This document shows positions 46,470-58,560 of a stretch of DNA of 64,000 bases, in pieces. Positions within the stretch are counted from its first letter, which is position 1. Every line of letters starts with the position of its first letter. Below the pieces are notes generated by a model. That model searched no databases. It worked only from the letters and a program-made list of their open reading frames with translations, and was not told the DNA's origin. This DNA comes from Stomorhina lunata (Eukaryota > Arthropoda > Insecta > Diptera > Rhiniidae), in contig OW121741.1 in NCBI GenBank assembly GCA_933228675.1, forward strand, positions 137,109,858 through 137,173,857, in the 5' to 3' direction. The position numbers were made by a program, and so were the translations under genes.

Positions 46470-47321
46470 ATACCTTTCACCACCATAGGTGGAAAGGGTA
46501 TTATAAGTTTGTGCTGATGTATGTAACGCATGAAAATATTTGTCTTAGACCCACCTTTTAGTATACCAATAGACTTAGAATCACTTTCGGAGTCGATTTA
46601 GCGATGTCCGTCCGTCCGTCTGGCTGGTTGGCTGGACCCCCATGTAAATTTTGTAATCAAACTACAGGTCGCAATTCTAAAGATAATTTGATGAAATTTG
46701 GCGCAGATAATTTTTTTGATAATGGGACCATGGCTATTGAAATTCGTTAAAATCAGTCCATTATTATGGTACCTCCCGTAGGTCACATTTCCCGGAATTG
46801 ATATATTGGCCACAAATATATAAATATATATAATATAACAGATACTGCATATGTAAACTACAATCACTGTGCCAAATTTCGTTAAAATCGGTCCACATTT
46901 GACCATAACTCCCATACAAACTTTTCTTTAAAAACGCACAAAATGATACAAAAATCACTAAAACGCTCAAAAATCTGAAAATTATGACAATTTTAACTTT
47001 ATTTTTTGCTCACATAATTTTTGTAAAAACAGTGATCAATTTGCTAAATTTCAAGATGATCGGTTTACATTTGACCCTAGCCCCCATATAAGTCTTCTTC
47101 TTCTTCTTCTTCTTCTTCTGTTATCCTTGACTCCCAGTGGAGCATAGGGCCTCAAGTCTAAATGACGAAAATAGCTTAAATGTATAATCCTTAAGAAAAT
47201 GTTCGTATTTTGACAAAATTTACGAAATATTTGTTTTATAGATGAAAAAGTGCGACTTTGACTATAGTGGTGAAGGGTATCATATTGTCGGGCTTGACCG
47301 ACTATAGCACTGTCTTACTTA
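46470..47321 (+). mobile_element. DINE-1/INE-1-like non-autonomous Helentron, copy C
   Basis: Same architecture as copies A and B: folded left end (ACCTTTCACCACCATAGG / GGTGGAAAGGGTAT), (GTCC)n core at 46606-46622, and GTGGTGAAGGGTAT plus hairpin GTCGG-GCTTGA-CCGAC near the right end. It is interrupted at 47096-47153 by a LINE 3' tail. Point differences from A and B are scattered throughout. Non-coding. Confidence 0.8.
47090..47159 (-). mobile_element. 58-bp 3' tail of an RTE-like LINE (5'-truncated), in copy C
   Basis: The inserted sequence 47096-47153 reads on the minus strand as CTATGCTCCACTGGGAGTCA followed by (AAG)n. AAGTCT flanks it on both sides (47090-47095 and 47154-47159); DINE-1-like copies A and B have an uninterrupted ATAAGTC site at the corresponding place. 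A 3' end of the type TGCTCCA...GGGAGTC with an (AAG)n tail is familiar from RTE-like insect LINEs, but the family assignment is from memory. Confidence 0.7.
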
Positions 47322-47322
47322 T

Positions 47323-47397
47323 TTTTCATTAAGTTCAAGTTTTTTGAATTTTAAGAGTTAAACCATTTTTTTTCAAATATTAAAATTACTATTATTT
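47323..47397 (+). repeat. Direct repeat flanking DINE-1-like copy C, right copy
   Basis: Matches 46396-46469 (see there). It is followed within 25 bases by the right-hand, oppositely oriented DINE-1-like copy D. Confidence 0.8.
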
Positions 47398-47757
47398 TTG
47401 TATATTTTGTATGATAAAACAAGTCAAGCCCGACTATATAATACCCTTCACAACTAAGGTCAAATATGGACCAACAATTAAACAAGTTTTCCTTAAGCCA
47501 TACATACATAAACTACCCAGCAAAACTTTTCATTACCAAGTAATGAGTTAAACAGCTAAACTATTGAACACGAACTACTTACTCATTCACTGTTTAAGTC
47601 ATTACATTAACATGGGGATGTCATTGGAGGCAAGTACTTACCAATTGCAGAAAAGTAATGACTTGGGTAAGCAATTGGAAAACAACAACAAAAACTTTTT
47701 TGTTGTTGTATTTAAAAAAATATATTTTGAAACGAAATACAAAATTTTTTTTTTACG

Positions 47758-47825
47758 ACCCCATGGGGGCTTGAACCCAGACCCTCCGACTGCTAGGCAG
47801 AGACTCTTCCACTGAACTACTTCAT
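47758..47825 (-). other. tRNA-derived module with A and B boxes (pseudo-tRNA)
   Basis: On the minus strand TAGTTCAGTGGAAGAG (A-box type) is followed by TCTGCCTAGCAG and GGGTTCAAGCC (B-box type), spaced as in a tRNA. The T arm is only partly paired and the acceptor stem does not close, so it is not a functional tRNA. It could still act as a Pol III promoter. It lies inside the nested element. Confidence 0.55.
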
Positions 47826-48604
47826 ATGTTGAAAACTTAGCAGCTTATAATTAATATAAACAATTTTTATTTTTAGATCCAAAATCATGTGATAATAACT
47901 TTGTTTTTTCCTGCTTTTTTTGCTTTGTTGTAATTTTTGGAAAAATATTTTTATAATGTTTAATGCATTTAATAAACAATAACGAAGTTTTTTTTTTTTA
48001 ATTATTTTAAAACTTAAACAATTCTTCTTTTTTGTATAAGTTTTTACATAAGATTGACTCTTACTTACTTAAATGGCCTATAGTTACAACCTGTTAAGGT
48101 TAAAGTCCTAGCATATTTTAGAATTCCATGGATTTCGATCTTGTGCGAATTTTTTTGGCCAAGCTGTGAAAAAGTTCCTCTACTTGGTCTTCCTATCGAA
48201 GTTTCGGACATCTTTCTCTAACATTAGGTGGTGTGACATTCTAATTCAAATTTTATCCTCTTCGTAGCATTTTTATCGATTTTATGGGACAACTCTCGGT
48301 ACATATTAGCTCACTATATTAATGGGTGTTAAACTAGCTCACCGGGTGATACCTCGAGGAGGTATTTGTCCACAGTTGAGATGAAGGATGACCCAGATAA
48401 GTTGGGCTTACCAAGTTAAGACCAATTAGAATCGTGTTTGGTATTCAACATCCCCTACATAATCAAAATTGACTCATGATGGTATTTTTTCATTAACGTG
48501 AGTTAGTTTTCCAAATTTTTTTTACAGAAGGTAATATTTAAGTTCTTAAAATTAAAAAATCATTTAAAAAGACTCTTTTAATAAAAAAAAAAACTAAAAA
48601 AAAT

Positions 48605-48665
48605 TATTGCCCTTGGTGGGATTTGAACGGGGGCCATTCAGTTTAAATTACCATCTAAATTACAA
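48605..48665 (-). other. Second, weaker tRNA-like module
   Basis: On the minus strand TTTAGATGGTAATTTA (A-box-like) is followed by CGTTCAAATCCCACC (B-box-like) and then, after GGGCAATAA, by long T runs on the minus strand that could stop Pol III. The cloverleaf is not convincing. Same orientation as the first module. Confidence 0.35.
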
Positions 48666-49449
48666 ATAAGTACTTCTGTAATAACTTATTATTTATTCGG
48701 AGGGTATGTCGTAGTCATTACAAGGTAACCAGTTATCAGAGTACTTGCCATTACCAAAGTTTTGCTGGGTATGTGCTATTTTTTCAAAATTTCGAGATTT
48801 ATATCATTTCCGACTAAGTGCCTGATATGGGAGCTAGGGTCAATTGTGGACCGATTGTTACCAAATTTTGATTATTGGTTTTATATTTACAAAATATATA
48901 TTATATTTACAAAATATTTATCTGTGCAAAGTTTAAGTAATCAAATGCATTTATCTTTAGAGTTATGAACGTTTTTGTGCTTTTGTGTGTATATAAACAT
49001 CTTTTGAGAATGTGTCTTGTATGGGAGGTATGGTCAAGTATGGGCCGATTTCTACAAAATTAGGAACACTGATTAAGGTTATAATAAGCAATAATTGTGC
49101 AGAATATTATTAAAATACAACTAAATTTGTGGCTGTAAAGGACCAAAAACTCTATTCCGGGAAGGCATCCCTATGGGAGGTACCCGAAATAGTAATCGGA
49201 TTTCGCCCAAAAAGTATACGGATCGTCCTTGGTCCAAAGTATGACCCTGTGACAAATTTCATCAAATTATCTTTAAAGTTAACAAGCTTACATGGATAAC
49301 CGGCCTGCCAGCCAGCCGGACGGACATCGTTAAAACAACTAAGTCGATTGGTATACTAAAAGGTAGGTCTCAGACCAATATTTCTATCCGTTACAAACAT
49401 CAGCACAAACTCAATATACCCTTTCCACCTACGGTGGTGAAGGGTATAA

Positions 49450-50560
49450 ATACTACTATTTGAATTAGGCATTTTAATTTTTAAATTACACCTTCTAAAA
49501 GCTTTATTTATTACTTTTTAATATTCAATTCCCCATCAACCAACAAAACCACTACTTTATAATTTGTAAACTCTTTTCATTTAAAAATCCTTTTGCTATT
49601 AACAATTTTCCCCCTTATTAAATATTCAGTTTATCTAGTCTTATCATTCTGTTCCAGAGACTTTTAACTTTAATAATGGGTTACTTTTGCCGAACAAAAT
49701 TTTGTGCTGTTGCGTGTTAAAAAAAAAAAGAAACACACAATACCACTACAGGATCATAATCCTTTAAAATACATACATATACACAAACATACAGATAAAC
49801 AAACTTACTATCATATTCATTTGTGGCAGGATTAATAGTTGCTTTTAGTTGCAAAGTTCTAGTTTTAGTTTTTTTTTTTTGTTTTTCTTATTTGCCACAG
49901 TTTAAAGTTTTTAAGTAGATTTTTGTGCGCATAATTAGCACGAAGACAAAGAAAATAGTCAAAATTGTGGCTGCTTAGTCTTTGGGTTAAGGAGAAGCTT
50001 TTAAGCTGAACGTTATGATTAGCTTTGCTAGTTATTTTTATTTTCTTAAGTTTAGCCAATTTCTAGGGCTTAATGCTTTTTGTTATTAAAATTTTGCATA
50101 GGAAAAGTTTATGTGGTTTTTTTCTTAGGACTTTTTTTAGGACTCCTTGAAAGCAAAGGTAAATGGTTATGATATTGATTTTTTGTAGGCAAAAAGGGAT
50201 CGATGAACTTATCAATTTAAAAACAAGAAACTAAGATTTGGGATTTTCTTCGATTTAAGGATTTTGTATTATTTACTTCAATTACTTCGAAACAAAATTT
50301 AAAGAATTTTAAATGAAAATGTTTAAAGCAAATGCCTTAAAATGTTTATTATTGTGATTCCAATTTTTTTTCTTAATCGACAACAATCTCAACACAAATA
50401 TAACAATCGAAGTTTGAAGTCCATCGATCAAGACTAGGAATTATCTATAAAAGGTAACAAAAATTTATAAATAACAAAAGTTTGAAAATGTGTCTTTAAA
50501 AAAAGCAAAATTTTTCCCATCAAACTACCACCATTTTGGAAATTTTCCTATAAAAATTGA
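49450..50560. other. AT-rich sequence, no gene recognised
   Basis: Non-repetitive AT-rich DNA. The minus frame 49865-50059 is lysine/asparagine-rich without a motif. Confidence 0.55.
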
Positions 50561-52110
50561 CAAACTTTGACAAGTCTATTATAAAAAAGCAACATTTTGA
50601 AAATTTTCCTTAAAAAAAAGAAAAGTTTTTGAATATTTTCCTATAAAAATAAAAAAAATTTCCTATAAATATTAAAAAATACTTTTCTATAAAAAAAAAC
50701 TTTTGAAAATTTTCCTATAAAAATAGAAAATTTTTGAAAACTTTCCTATAAAAATAAAAAAAAATTTCTATAAAACTAGAAAAATTTTAATATAAAAATA
50801 GAAAAATTTTGAAAATTTTCCTATTAAAATTTTAAAAATTTGAAAATTTTCCATAAAAGTAAAAAAAAAAAAAATTAAATTTTTCTAATAAAATAGAAAA
50901 AAATTTAAATTTTCTTATAAAAATTTTTAAAATTAAAAAAATTTTGAAAACTTTCCTATAGAAGTAGGAAAATTTGAAAATTTTCCTATAAAAATAGTAA
51001 AATTTTGAAAATTTTCCTATAAAAATAATAAAATTTTCCTATAAAAATAGTAAAATTTTGAAAATTTTCCTATAAAAATAGTAAAATTTTGAAAATTTTC
51101 TTATAAAAATAGTAAAATTTTGAAAATTTTCCTATAAAAATATTAAAATTTTGAAAATTTTCCTATAAAAATAGTAAAATTTTAAAAATTTTCCTATAAA
51201 AATAGTAAAATTTTTAAAATTTTCCTATAAAAATAGTAAAATTTTTAAAATTTTCCTATAAAAATGGTAAAATTTTGAAAATTTTCCTATAAAAATAGTA
51301 AAATTTTGAAAATTTTCCTATAAAAATAGTAAAATTTTGAAAATTTTCCTATAAAAATAGTAAAATTTTGAAAATTTTCCTATAAAAATAGTAAAATTTT
51401 GAAAATTTTCCTATAAAAATAGTAAAATTTTGAAAATTTTTCTATAAAAATAGCAAAATTTTGAAAAATTTTCATATAAAAAGAGCAAAATTTTGAAAAT
51501 TTTATAAAAATTTTTAAAAAATATCAAAATTTTCAAAATTTTGCTATTTTATAGAAAAATTTTCAATAGCAAAATTTTGAAATAGCAAAATTTCCTATAA
51601 AAATAGTAAAATTTTAAAAAATGTCCTATTAAAATAGTAAAATTTATCTATAAAAATAGCAAAATTTTGAAAACATTTCTATAAAAATAGCAAAATTTTC
51701 CTATAAAAGTAGCAAGATTTTGAATATTTTCCTTTAAAAGAAAAAATTTGAAAAATTATCTACAGAAAATAGCAAGCTTTTGAAAATTTTAATATAAAAA
51801 TAGCAAAATTTTGAAAATTTGTCTGTAAAAGTGGAAAAATTTTTAAAATTTTAGGATAAAAATAGCAAAATATTAGAAATTTTCCCATAAAAATGGCAAA
51901 ATTTAAACAAAAGAAAAAATTTTAAAAACATTAAATAATTTTAAAAATTTTAAAAATTTTTTACAATTTTCTATAAAAATAGAAAGACTTTTGAAATCAT
52001 TCTATAAAAAAGTTTGATGTTTTATATAAAAATGGCAACATTTTTGAAATTTTTCTGTGAAAAAATAGCAAAATTTTGAACATTTTTCTATAAATTTTTC
52101 TATAAAAGTG
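50561..52110. repeat. 31-bp minisatellite array, F12 family in inverted orientation, first block
   Basis: Unit of 31 bp: ATAGTAAAATTTTGAAAATT plus TTCCTATAAAA. This is the reverse complement of the older F12 unit at 39040-39830. The block 50990-51450 is nearly invariant; the flanks are diverged. Not coding. Confidence 0.93.
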
Positions 52111-53050
52111 GAACACTTTAAACATTTTTGTGATAACGACCACAATAATTGAATATCTTTATAATTTTTCAATAAAAATTCTCACTTCATTATTAGGACA
52201 ATAACATTTAATAAATTTTAACTTAAATTAAAATAATTTTTTAACATATTTTGCCATCATTATTTATTGCTACACATGAACACAAAATTAAATAAAACAA
52301 AGAAAAAAACATTGATTACTTGCTATATCTTGACAACTTCTGGTTTTCTCAAATAAATCTGTAAATAAAATCTAAAAATAAACATGTATGTGTGTAAAAA
52401 TAAATGAATACATATGTACATATATAAATATTGTATATTTATGTGGTTGCCTGTCATCAAGGATATTTTGTGAAAATTCATGATAATAATCATAATTTAT
52501 TTTCAATTTTATTGATTATGCATGTTCACGCTCATGTGTGTTTATTTATTTATAATATCTTTGAAAATTAGCTAAGAAAAAAAATGTGTACTTCTTCATA
52601 CTGTTTTAGTTAAGACTGTATATTAACAACAATATCAAAAATAAAAAAAAAACTTACTACGTAGAAAAAATTAAAAATTTACTCCCAACATGAAAACAGG
52701 TTGAGCAGGATTTTACATTCACACAGAATCTGTAAATGTTTATCAAATTTACATATACAATTTCTATACATGTATGTATTTGTGTACATGTTACGATTAT
52801 GTTAAAAGAAGGATGTTGCAAAGCGTATGAGACCATAACATAATGAAATCATTCCACAATATCATTAGGAACTACATAAATACAAACGTAATTTGATAAA
52901 GAGTATCCTAATCATTACAAAAACATACATATGCCAGCACAAATTCATTTATTTATACGAGGGTTGTTTTATTATAGAAATCTTCCAAGTGAGAATTTAG
53001 GTATTACAAAGCGGGAACACGGGACATGAACACAAATTGTTGCTAATATT
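52111..53050. other. AT-rich sequence between two F12 blocks, no gene recognised
   Basis: Non-repetitive DNA with a (TATG)-like tract near 52385-52430. A TACGAGGGTTGTTTTATTAT word at 52956-52975 resembles a mariner end, but no mate or transposase is visible. Confidence 0.5.
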
Positions 53051-55300
53051 TATTTTCAAAATTTTCCTATAAAATAGTAAAATTTTGAAAATTTTCCTAT
53101 AAAAGTTGTAAAACTTTAAAAATGTTCCTATAAAAGCAGTAGAATTTTGAAAATTTTCCTATAAAAGTAGTAAAATTTTTTAAACTTTCCTATAAGAGTA
53201 GTAAAATTTTGATAACTTTCCTATAAAAGTAGTAAAATTTTGAAAATTTTCGTATAAAAATAGTAAAATTCTGAAAATTTTCTTATAAAAATAGTAAAAT
53301 TTTTTTAATTTTCCTACAAAAATAGTAAAATTTTGAAAATTTTCTTACAAAAATAGTAAAAGTTTTTAAACTTTCCTAAAGAGTAGTAAAATTTTGATAA
53401 TTTTCCTATAAAAATAGTAAAATTTTGAAGATTTTTTTATAAAAATAGCAAAATTTTGAAAATGTTCTTATAAAAATAGCAACCTTTTGAAAATTTTCCT
53501 ACAAAAATAGTAAAATTTGGAAATTTTCCTATAAAAAAAAATAAAATTTTTTAAAATTTTCTCTAAAAAATAGTAAAATTTTGAAAATGTTTCTCTAAAA
53601 AATAGTAAAATCTTGAAAATTTTTCTTTAAAATAGTAAAATTTTGAAGGATTTCCTATAAAAATAGCAAAATTCTGAAAATTTTCTTAAAAAAATATCAA
53701 AATTTTGAAAATTTTCCTACAAAAATGGTAAAAAATAGTAAAATTTTTAAAATTTTCCTCTAAAAAATAGTAAAATTTTGAAGATTTTCCTATAAAAATA
53801 ATAAAATTTTGAAGATTTTCCTATAAAAATTGTAAAATTTTGAAAATTTTCCTATAAAAATAGTAAAATTTTGAAAATTTTCCTATAAAAATAGTAAAAT
53901 TTTGAAGATTTTCCTATAAAAATAGTAAAATTTTTAAAATTTTCCTATAAATAAAAAATAAATAAATGAAAATGTTTCTATAAAAATAGTAAACTTTTTA
54001 AAATTTTCTTATAAAAATAATAAAATTTTTAAAATTTTCCTATAAAAAGAGTAAAATTTTGAAAATTTTCCTGTAAAAATAGTAAAATTTTGAAAATTTT
54101 CTTATAAAAATAGAAAAATTTTTAAAATTTTCCTATAAAAAGAGTAAAATTTTGAAAATTTTCCTACAAAAATAGTAAAATTTTGAAAATTTCCCTATAG
54201 AAATAGTAAAATTTTAAAAATGTTTCTATAAAAATAGTAAAATTTTGAAAATTTTCCTATAAAAATAATAAAATTAAAAAATTTTTCTATAAAAATAGTT
54301 AAATTTTGAAAATTTTCCTACAAAAAAAGCACAATTTTGAAAATTTTCTTATAAAAATAGTAAAATTTTTAAAATTTTTCTCTAAAAAATAGTAAAAAAT
54401 AGTAAAATTTTGAAAATTTTCCTTTCAAAATAGTAAAATTTTTAAAATTTTCCTCTAAAAAAAAGTAAAATTTTGAAAATTTTCCTTTCAAAATAGTAAA
54501 ATTTTGAAAATTTTTCTATAAATATAGCAAAATTTTGAACATATTCTTATAAAAATAGCAAAATTTTGAAAATCTTCCTACAAAAATAGTAAAATTTTGA
54601 AAATTTTCGTATAAAAATATCAAAAATGAAAATTTCCCTACAAAAATAGTAAACTTTTGAAAATTGTTCTCTAAAAAATAGTAAAATTTTTAAAATTTTC
54701 CTCTAAAAAATAGTACAATTTTGAAAATTTTCCTCTAAGAAATAGTAAAATTTTAAAAATATTCCTCTAAGAAATAGTAAAGTTTTGAAAATATTCATAT
54801 AAAAATAGTAAATTTTTAAAATTTTCTTATAAAAATAGCAAAATTTTGAAAATTTTCCTATAAAAATGGTAAAATTTTAAAAACTTTTCTATATAAATAT
54901 CAAAATTAGCAAAAATTTTCGTATAAAAAAGGCAAATTTTTGAAAATTTTCCTATAAAAATAGGAAAATTTTAAAAATGTCCCTTTAAAAAGAGCAAAGT
55001 TTTTTTAAATTTTTCTTTAAAAATGGCAAATTTTTGAAAATTTTCCTATAAAAATAGCAAAATTGTTTAAAATTTTCCTATTAAAATAGCAAAATTATGA
55101 AAATTATCCTATAAAAATAGTAAAATTTTGAAAATTTTTCCCACAAAAATAGCAAAATTATGAAAATTATCCTATTAAAATAGCAAAATTTTAAAATTTT
55201 GCTAGAAAAATATCAAAAGTTTGAAATTTTTCCTAAAAAGATAGCAAAATTTGGAATTTTTTCTATTAAAATAGCAAAGTTTTGAAAATTTTTCCTGGCA
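53051..55300. repeat. 31-bp minisatellite array, F12 family in inverted orientation, second block
   Basis: About 70 units of the same type as 50561-52110, with more variants (CTCTAAAAAATAG, CTACAAAAATAG, TTATAAAAATAG). Variant words appear in clusters. Not coding. Confidence 0.92.
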
Positions 55301-56820
55301 TGATTCAAACTTTAGTAATTCTCTTTATAAATAATTTCGAAATTACAAGCTTCGTTTAAATTATATTAATTAAATTTTTGTTTATTTAAATTGATAAAAG
55401 TTAATTTTATTGATTCTACTTTATCTAGTTATTTTTTTTTTGTTTTTGTTATTTAAATTATAGAAATTCAAATAGAAATATTTGCCAATATTTTTTCTGC
55501 TTTGTGAAGTGAATAATGTTAAACTAATGACATTGTGATATAACTTTAATAAAAGTATTTATGCAATTAATAACATTTTAAATAAATAAACATTTAAATA
55601 AATATTGAACGGAATTTAATAGCTTAACAAACAATTTTTTCTGGTTTTAAACAATTTAGAGGAGTTTTAGAAATTTGTTTAAAATTTAGAGGATATTTTT
55701 GGGTTTCAAATTTAGCGGAATTCATAAATTTTTTTTTCTGAAAAATTAAGCTAATAGTTTACAAAAAAATATTTAGTTCGAAAATGAAGTTAATATTTGT
55801 TTCAAACTTCAATTTCAATATTTTCGATTTATTATATAGTAAGCACTTGTTAAATGCCTTGAACAATCTACAAAAGAGCAGTAGCAAATTTTTAAACAAA
55901 CAGGAAAAGGAAATGCTGATTTATCAATAGAGTATTGTTAAAAATTTTCTTTAGCAAAATTTCTTTTATTTCAGTTTTTTTTAAATTGGCAGTTTCATAA
56001 TTGCTAATAAGAAAAAATATCATATTGGATATACAAGTTAATAATATAAAAAAAGCCATGGTAACAAAATTTGGCAAGAATCAAAAAACGGAGAAAGTTA
56101 AGGCAATAAAATTAGTTCTTCACATTTTGCTAGAGTAATATAAAGAAAACAAGGTTGCTAATTGAGAAATATTTAAAAATTTAATAAAATTTGATGTTGG
56201 GTTTATGAGATATAACCTTTCACTTGTTTGTACTTACAGTAGCAATAAAACAATATTTTATTGAAAATATTAACAATAAGTTTTTTTTAATCAAAATCAA
56301 ATAATAATTTATCGCTGATAAAAACGTATGCAAAGTATAAAAAACATATGTATTAACAAAATCAAATTAAAACCATTTTTAAATTTCTCAATTTTAACAA
56401 GCAATTTATGCTTTAATCATAATCAATATCAGACAAAATTATCTTTTTTTTTTAAATTTATATAAATTTAATTTGCAAAAAATATAAAACATTTTTACAA
56501 ACAAATAAATAAATAAAATTAAATAAAACTAGTTAACTGCGCATAGAAATAATCAAATGTAAAATTTAATAATTATTTTTTTCTTCTGTTTTATGTTATT
56601 TAAATAATTTATTGTGCAAATAATAAATTTAAATGCAATTTGTAAAATCAACAATGGAATAGATACAATCAGGCCGTGATGTTTAATTAAAAAAACTACA
56701 AGGACAAAAATGTATAAATACAATTTTATTGAATAAATATGTATTAGTTTAAATACAAGTAGAATGTAAAAATATAAATACAAGTACATATTAGTACCAA
56801 AAATTTTCATTAAATAAAAG
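55301..56820. other. AT-rich sequence, no gene recognised
   Basis: Non-repetitive AT-rich DNA. Chance minus frames at 55892-56077 and 56553-56846 are I/L/Y/K-rich; the latter enters the next array. Confidence 0.55.
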
Positions 56821-58560
56821 TTTTCTACAGAAAAATTTCGTATCAAAAATTTTCTATAGAAAAATTTTGTACCGAAAAAAAATTTGTATCGAAAATTTTA
56901 TGTAAAAACAATTTCGTATTAAAAATTTTCTATAAAAAAATTTGGTATCAAAAATTTTTTATAGAAAAATTTTGCATCAAAAATTTTCAATAGAAAAATT
57001 TTGCATCAAAAATTTTCTATAGAAAAATTTTTTATAAAAATTTTCTATAGAAAAATTTTGTTTCAAAAATTTTCTACAGAAACATTTTGTAACAAAAATT
57101 CTCTATGGAAAAATTTAAATTCAAAAATTTTCTGTAGAAAAATTTTTTATCAAAAGTTTTTTATAGACAATTTCGTAACAAATATTTTCTAAAGAAATAT
57201 TTTTCGTGTAACATATTCTATAGAAAAATTTTTTATTAGAAATTTTATATCAAACAATTATTTATTACAATAATAATAATTGTAATAAATTGGAATCTTA
57301 ATGCAATACACTACAGTAAAACTTTTCCATTAAATGTTTGATGTCCCAAAATTTTTGATAAACCTTTTCAAAAAAGTTTTTTAAAGTTTTCTGTAGAAAA
57401 ATTTTGTATCTAAATTTTCTATAGAAAAATTTTGTGTCAAAAATTTTTTATCTAGAAAAATTTTGTACCAAAAATTTTCTATAGAAAAATTTTATATCAA
57501 AAATTTTTTATAGAAAAATTTTATAGCAAAAATTTTCTATATAATAATTTTGTATCAAAAATTTTATATAAAAAAATTTTGTATCAAAAAATTTTCTATA
57601 GACAAATATTTTACCTGTCGATAATTTTCTACAGAAAAAATTTCTATCGAAAATTGTCTATAGAAAAACTTTGTATCAAAAATTTTCTATAGAAAAATTT
57701 TTTATCAAAAATTGTCAATAGAAAAATTTTGTATTAAAAATTTCTATAGAAAAATTTTGTATAAAATATTTTATATTGAAAAATTATGTATCTAGAATTT
57801 TTAATACAAAAATTTTGTATCGAAAATTCTCTATAGGAAAACTTTGCATACAAAATTTTCTATAGAAAAAATTTATATCAAAAATTTTGTATGAAAAATT
57901 TTCTATAGAAAAATTTTGTATGAAAAATTTTCTATAGAAAAATTGTTTGTCAAAAATTTTCTATAGAAAAATTGTTTGTCAAAAATTTTCTAAAGAAAAA
58001 TTTTGTATCAAAAATTTTATAGAAAAATTTTGTATAAAATCTTTCTATAGGTAAATTTTGTATCAAAATCTTTCTATAGAAATTTTTTTAAATCTTTTTA
58101 TAGAAAAATTTTTTCAAAAATTTTCTATGAAAAACTTTTATATCGCAAATTTTCTATAGAATAATTTTATATCGCAAATTTTCTATACAAAAATTTTGTA
58201 CCGAAAGAATTTTCGATAAAAAAATTTTGTATCGAAAATTTTCTATAAAAACAATTTTGTAAAAAAATTTTGTATCAAAAATGTTCAATGAAAAGATTTT
58301 GTATCAGAAATTTTCGATGAAAAAATTTTCTATAAAAAATATTTTGTATCTAAAATGTTCTATAAAAAAATTGGGTATTAACAAATTTTACAGGAAATTT
58401 TTCTATAGAAGAATTTTACATCGAAAATTTTCTACAGAAAAAATTTATAAGTCAAAAATTTTCGATATAAAAATTTGACATCAAAAATTTTCTATAGAAA
58501 AATTTTATATCGAAAATTTTCTATAGAAAAGTTTTCCGTCGAAAATTTTCCATTTTTCAA
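56821..58560. repeat. 29-30-bp minisatellite array, family F15 (TTTTGTATCAAAAA type)
   Basis: About 58 diverged units: CTATAGAAAAATTTTGTATC plus AAAAATTTT. The core TTTTCTATAGAAAA is shared with F1 and F8; the distinguishing word is TTGTATC. A non-repetitive break of about 90 bases lies at 57240-57340. Not coding. Confidence 0.9.

Larger units (their letters stand above)
47514..48771. mobile_element. Terminal-inverted-repeat element of 1254 bp with TA flanks, nested in copy D
   Basis: CCCAGCAAAACTTT at 47516-47529 is mirrored by AAAGTTTTGCTGGG at 48756-48769, and TA lies outside both ends. Subterminal words are repeated at both ends (TCATTAC/GTAATGA and AAGTACTTAC-like), as seen where transposases bind. 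No transposase frame is present, so it is non-autonomous. The interior holds two tRNA-like B-box modules, both on the minus strand (47758-47825 and 48605-48665), and a less AT-rich stretch 48100-48480. TA target sites suggest, but do not prove, a Tc1/mariner-type mechanism; the terminal sequence is not one I recognise. Confidence 0.75.
47419..49449 (-). mobile_element. DINE-1/INE-1-like element, copy D, reverse orientation, split by a nested element
   Basis: Read on the minus strand it starts at 49449 with ATACCCTTCACCACCGTAGG, has a (GTCC)-type core (GTCCGTCCGGCTGG near 49308-49325), and ends near 47419 with GTGAAGGGTATTATATAGTC and a shortened hairpin end; the usual CTTTCTTACTTG terminus is missing. 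It is more diverged than copies A-C. The nested 1254-bp element (47516-48769) separates its two halves. Confidence 0.72.

Noticed and set aside
47758..47825. Functional tRNA gene
   Set aside because: A and B boxes are good, but the acceptor stem does not pair and the anticodon stem has mismatches, so it is kept only as a tRNA-derived module.
52956..52975. Mariner terminal repeat TACGAGGGTTGTTTTATTAT
   Set aside because: No inverted partner within several kilobases and no transposase sequence nearby.
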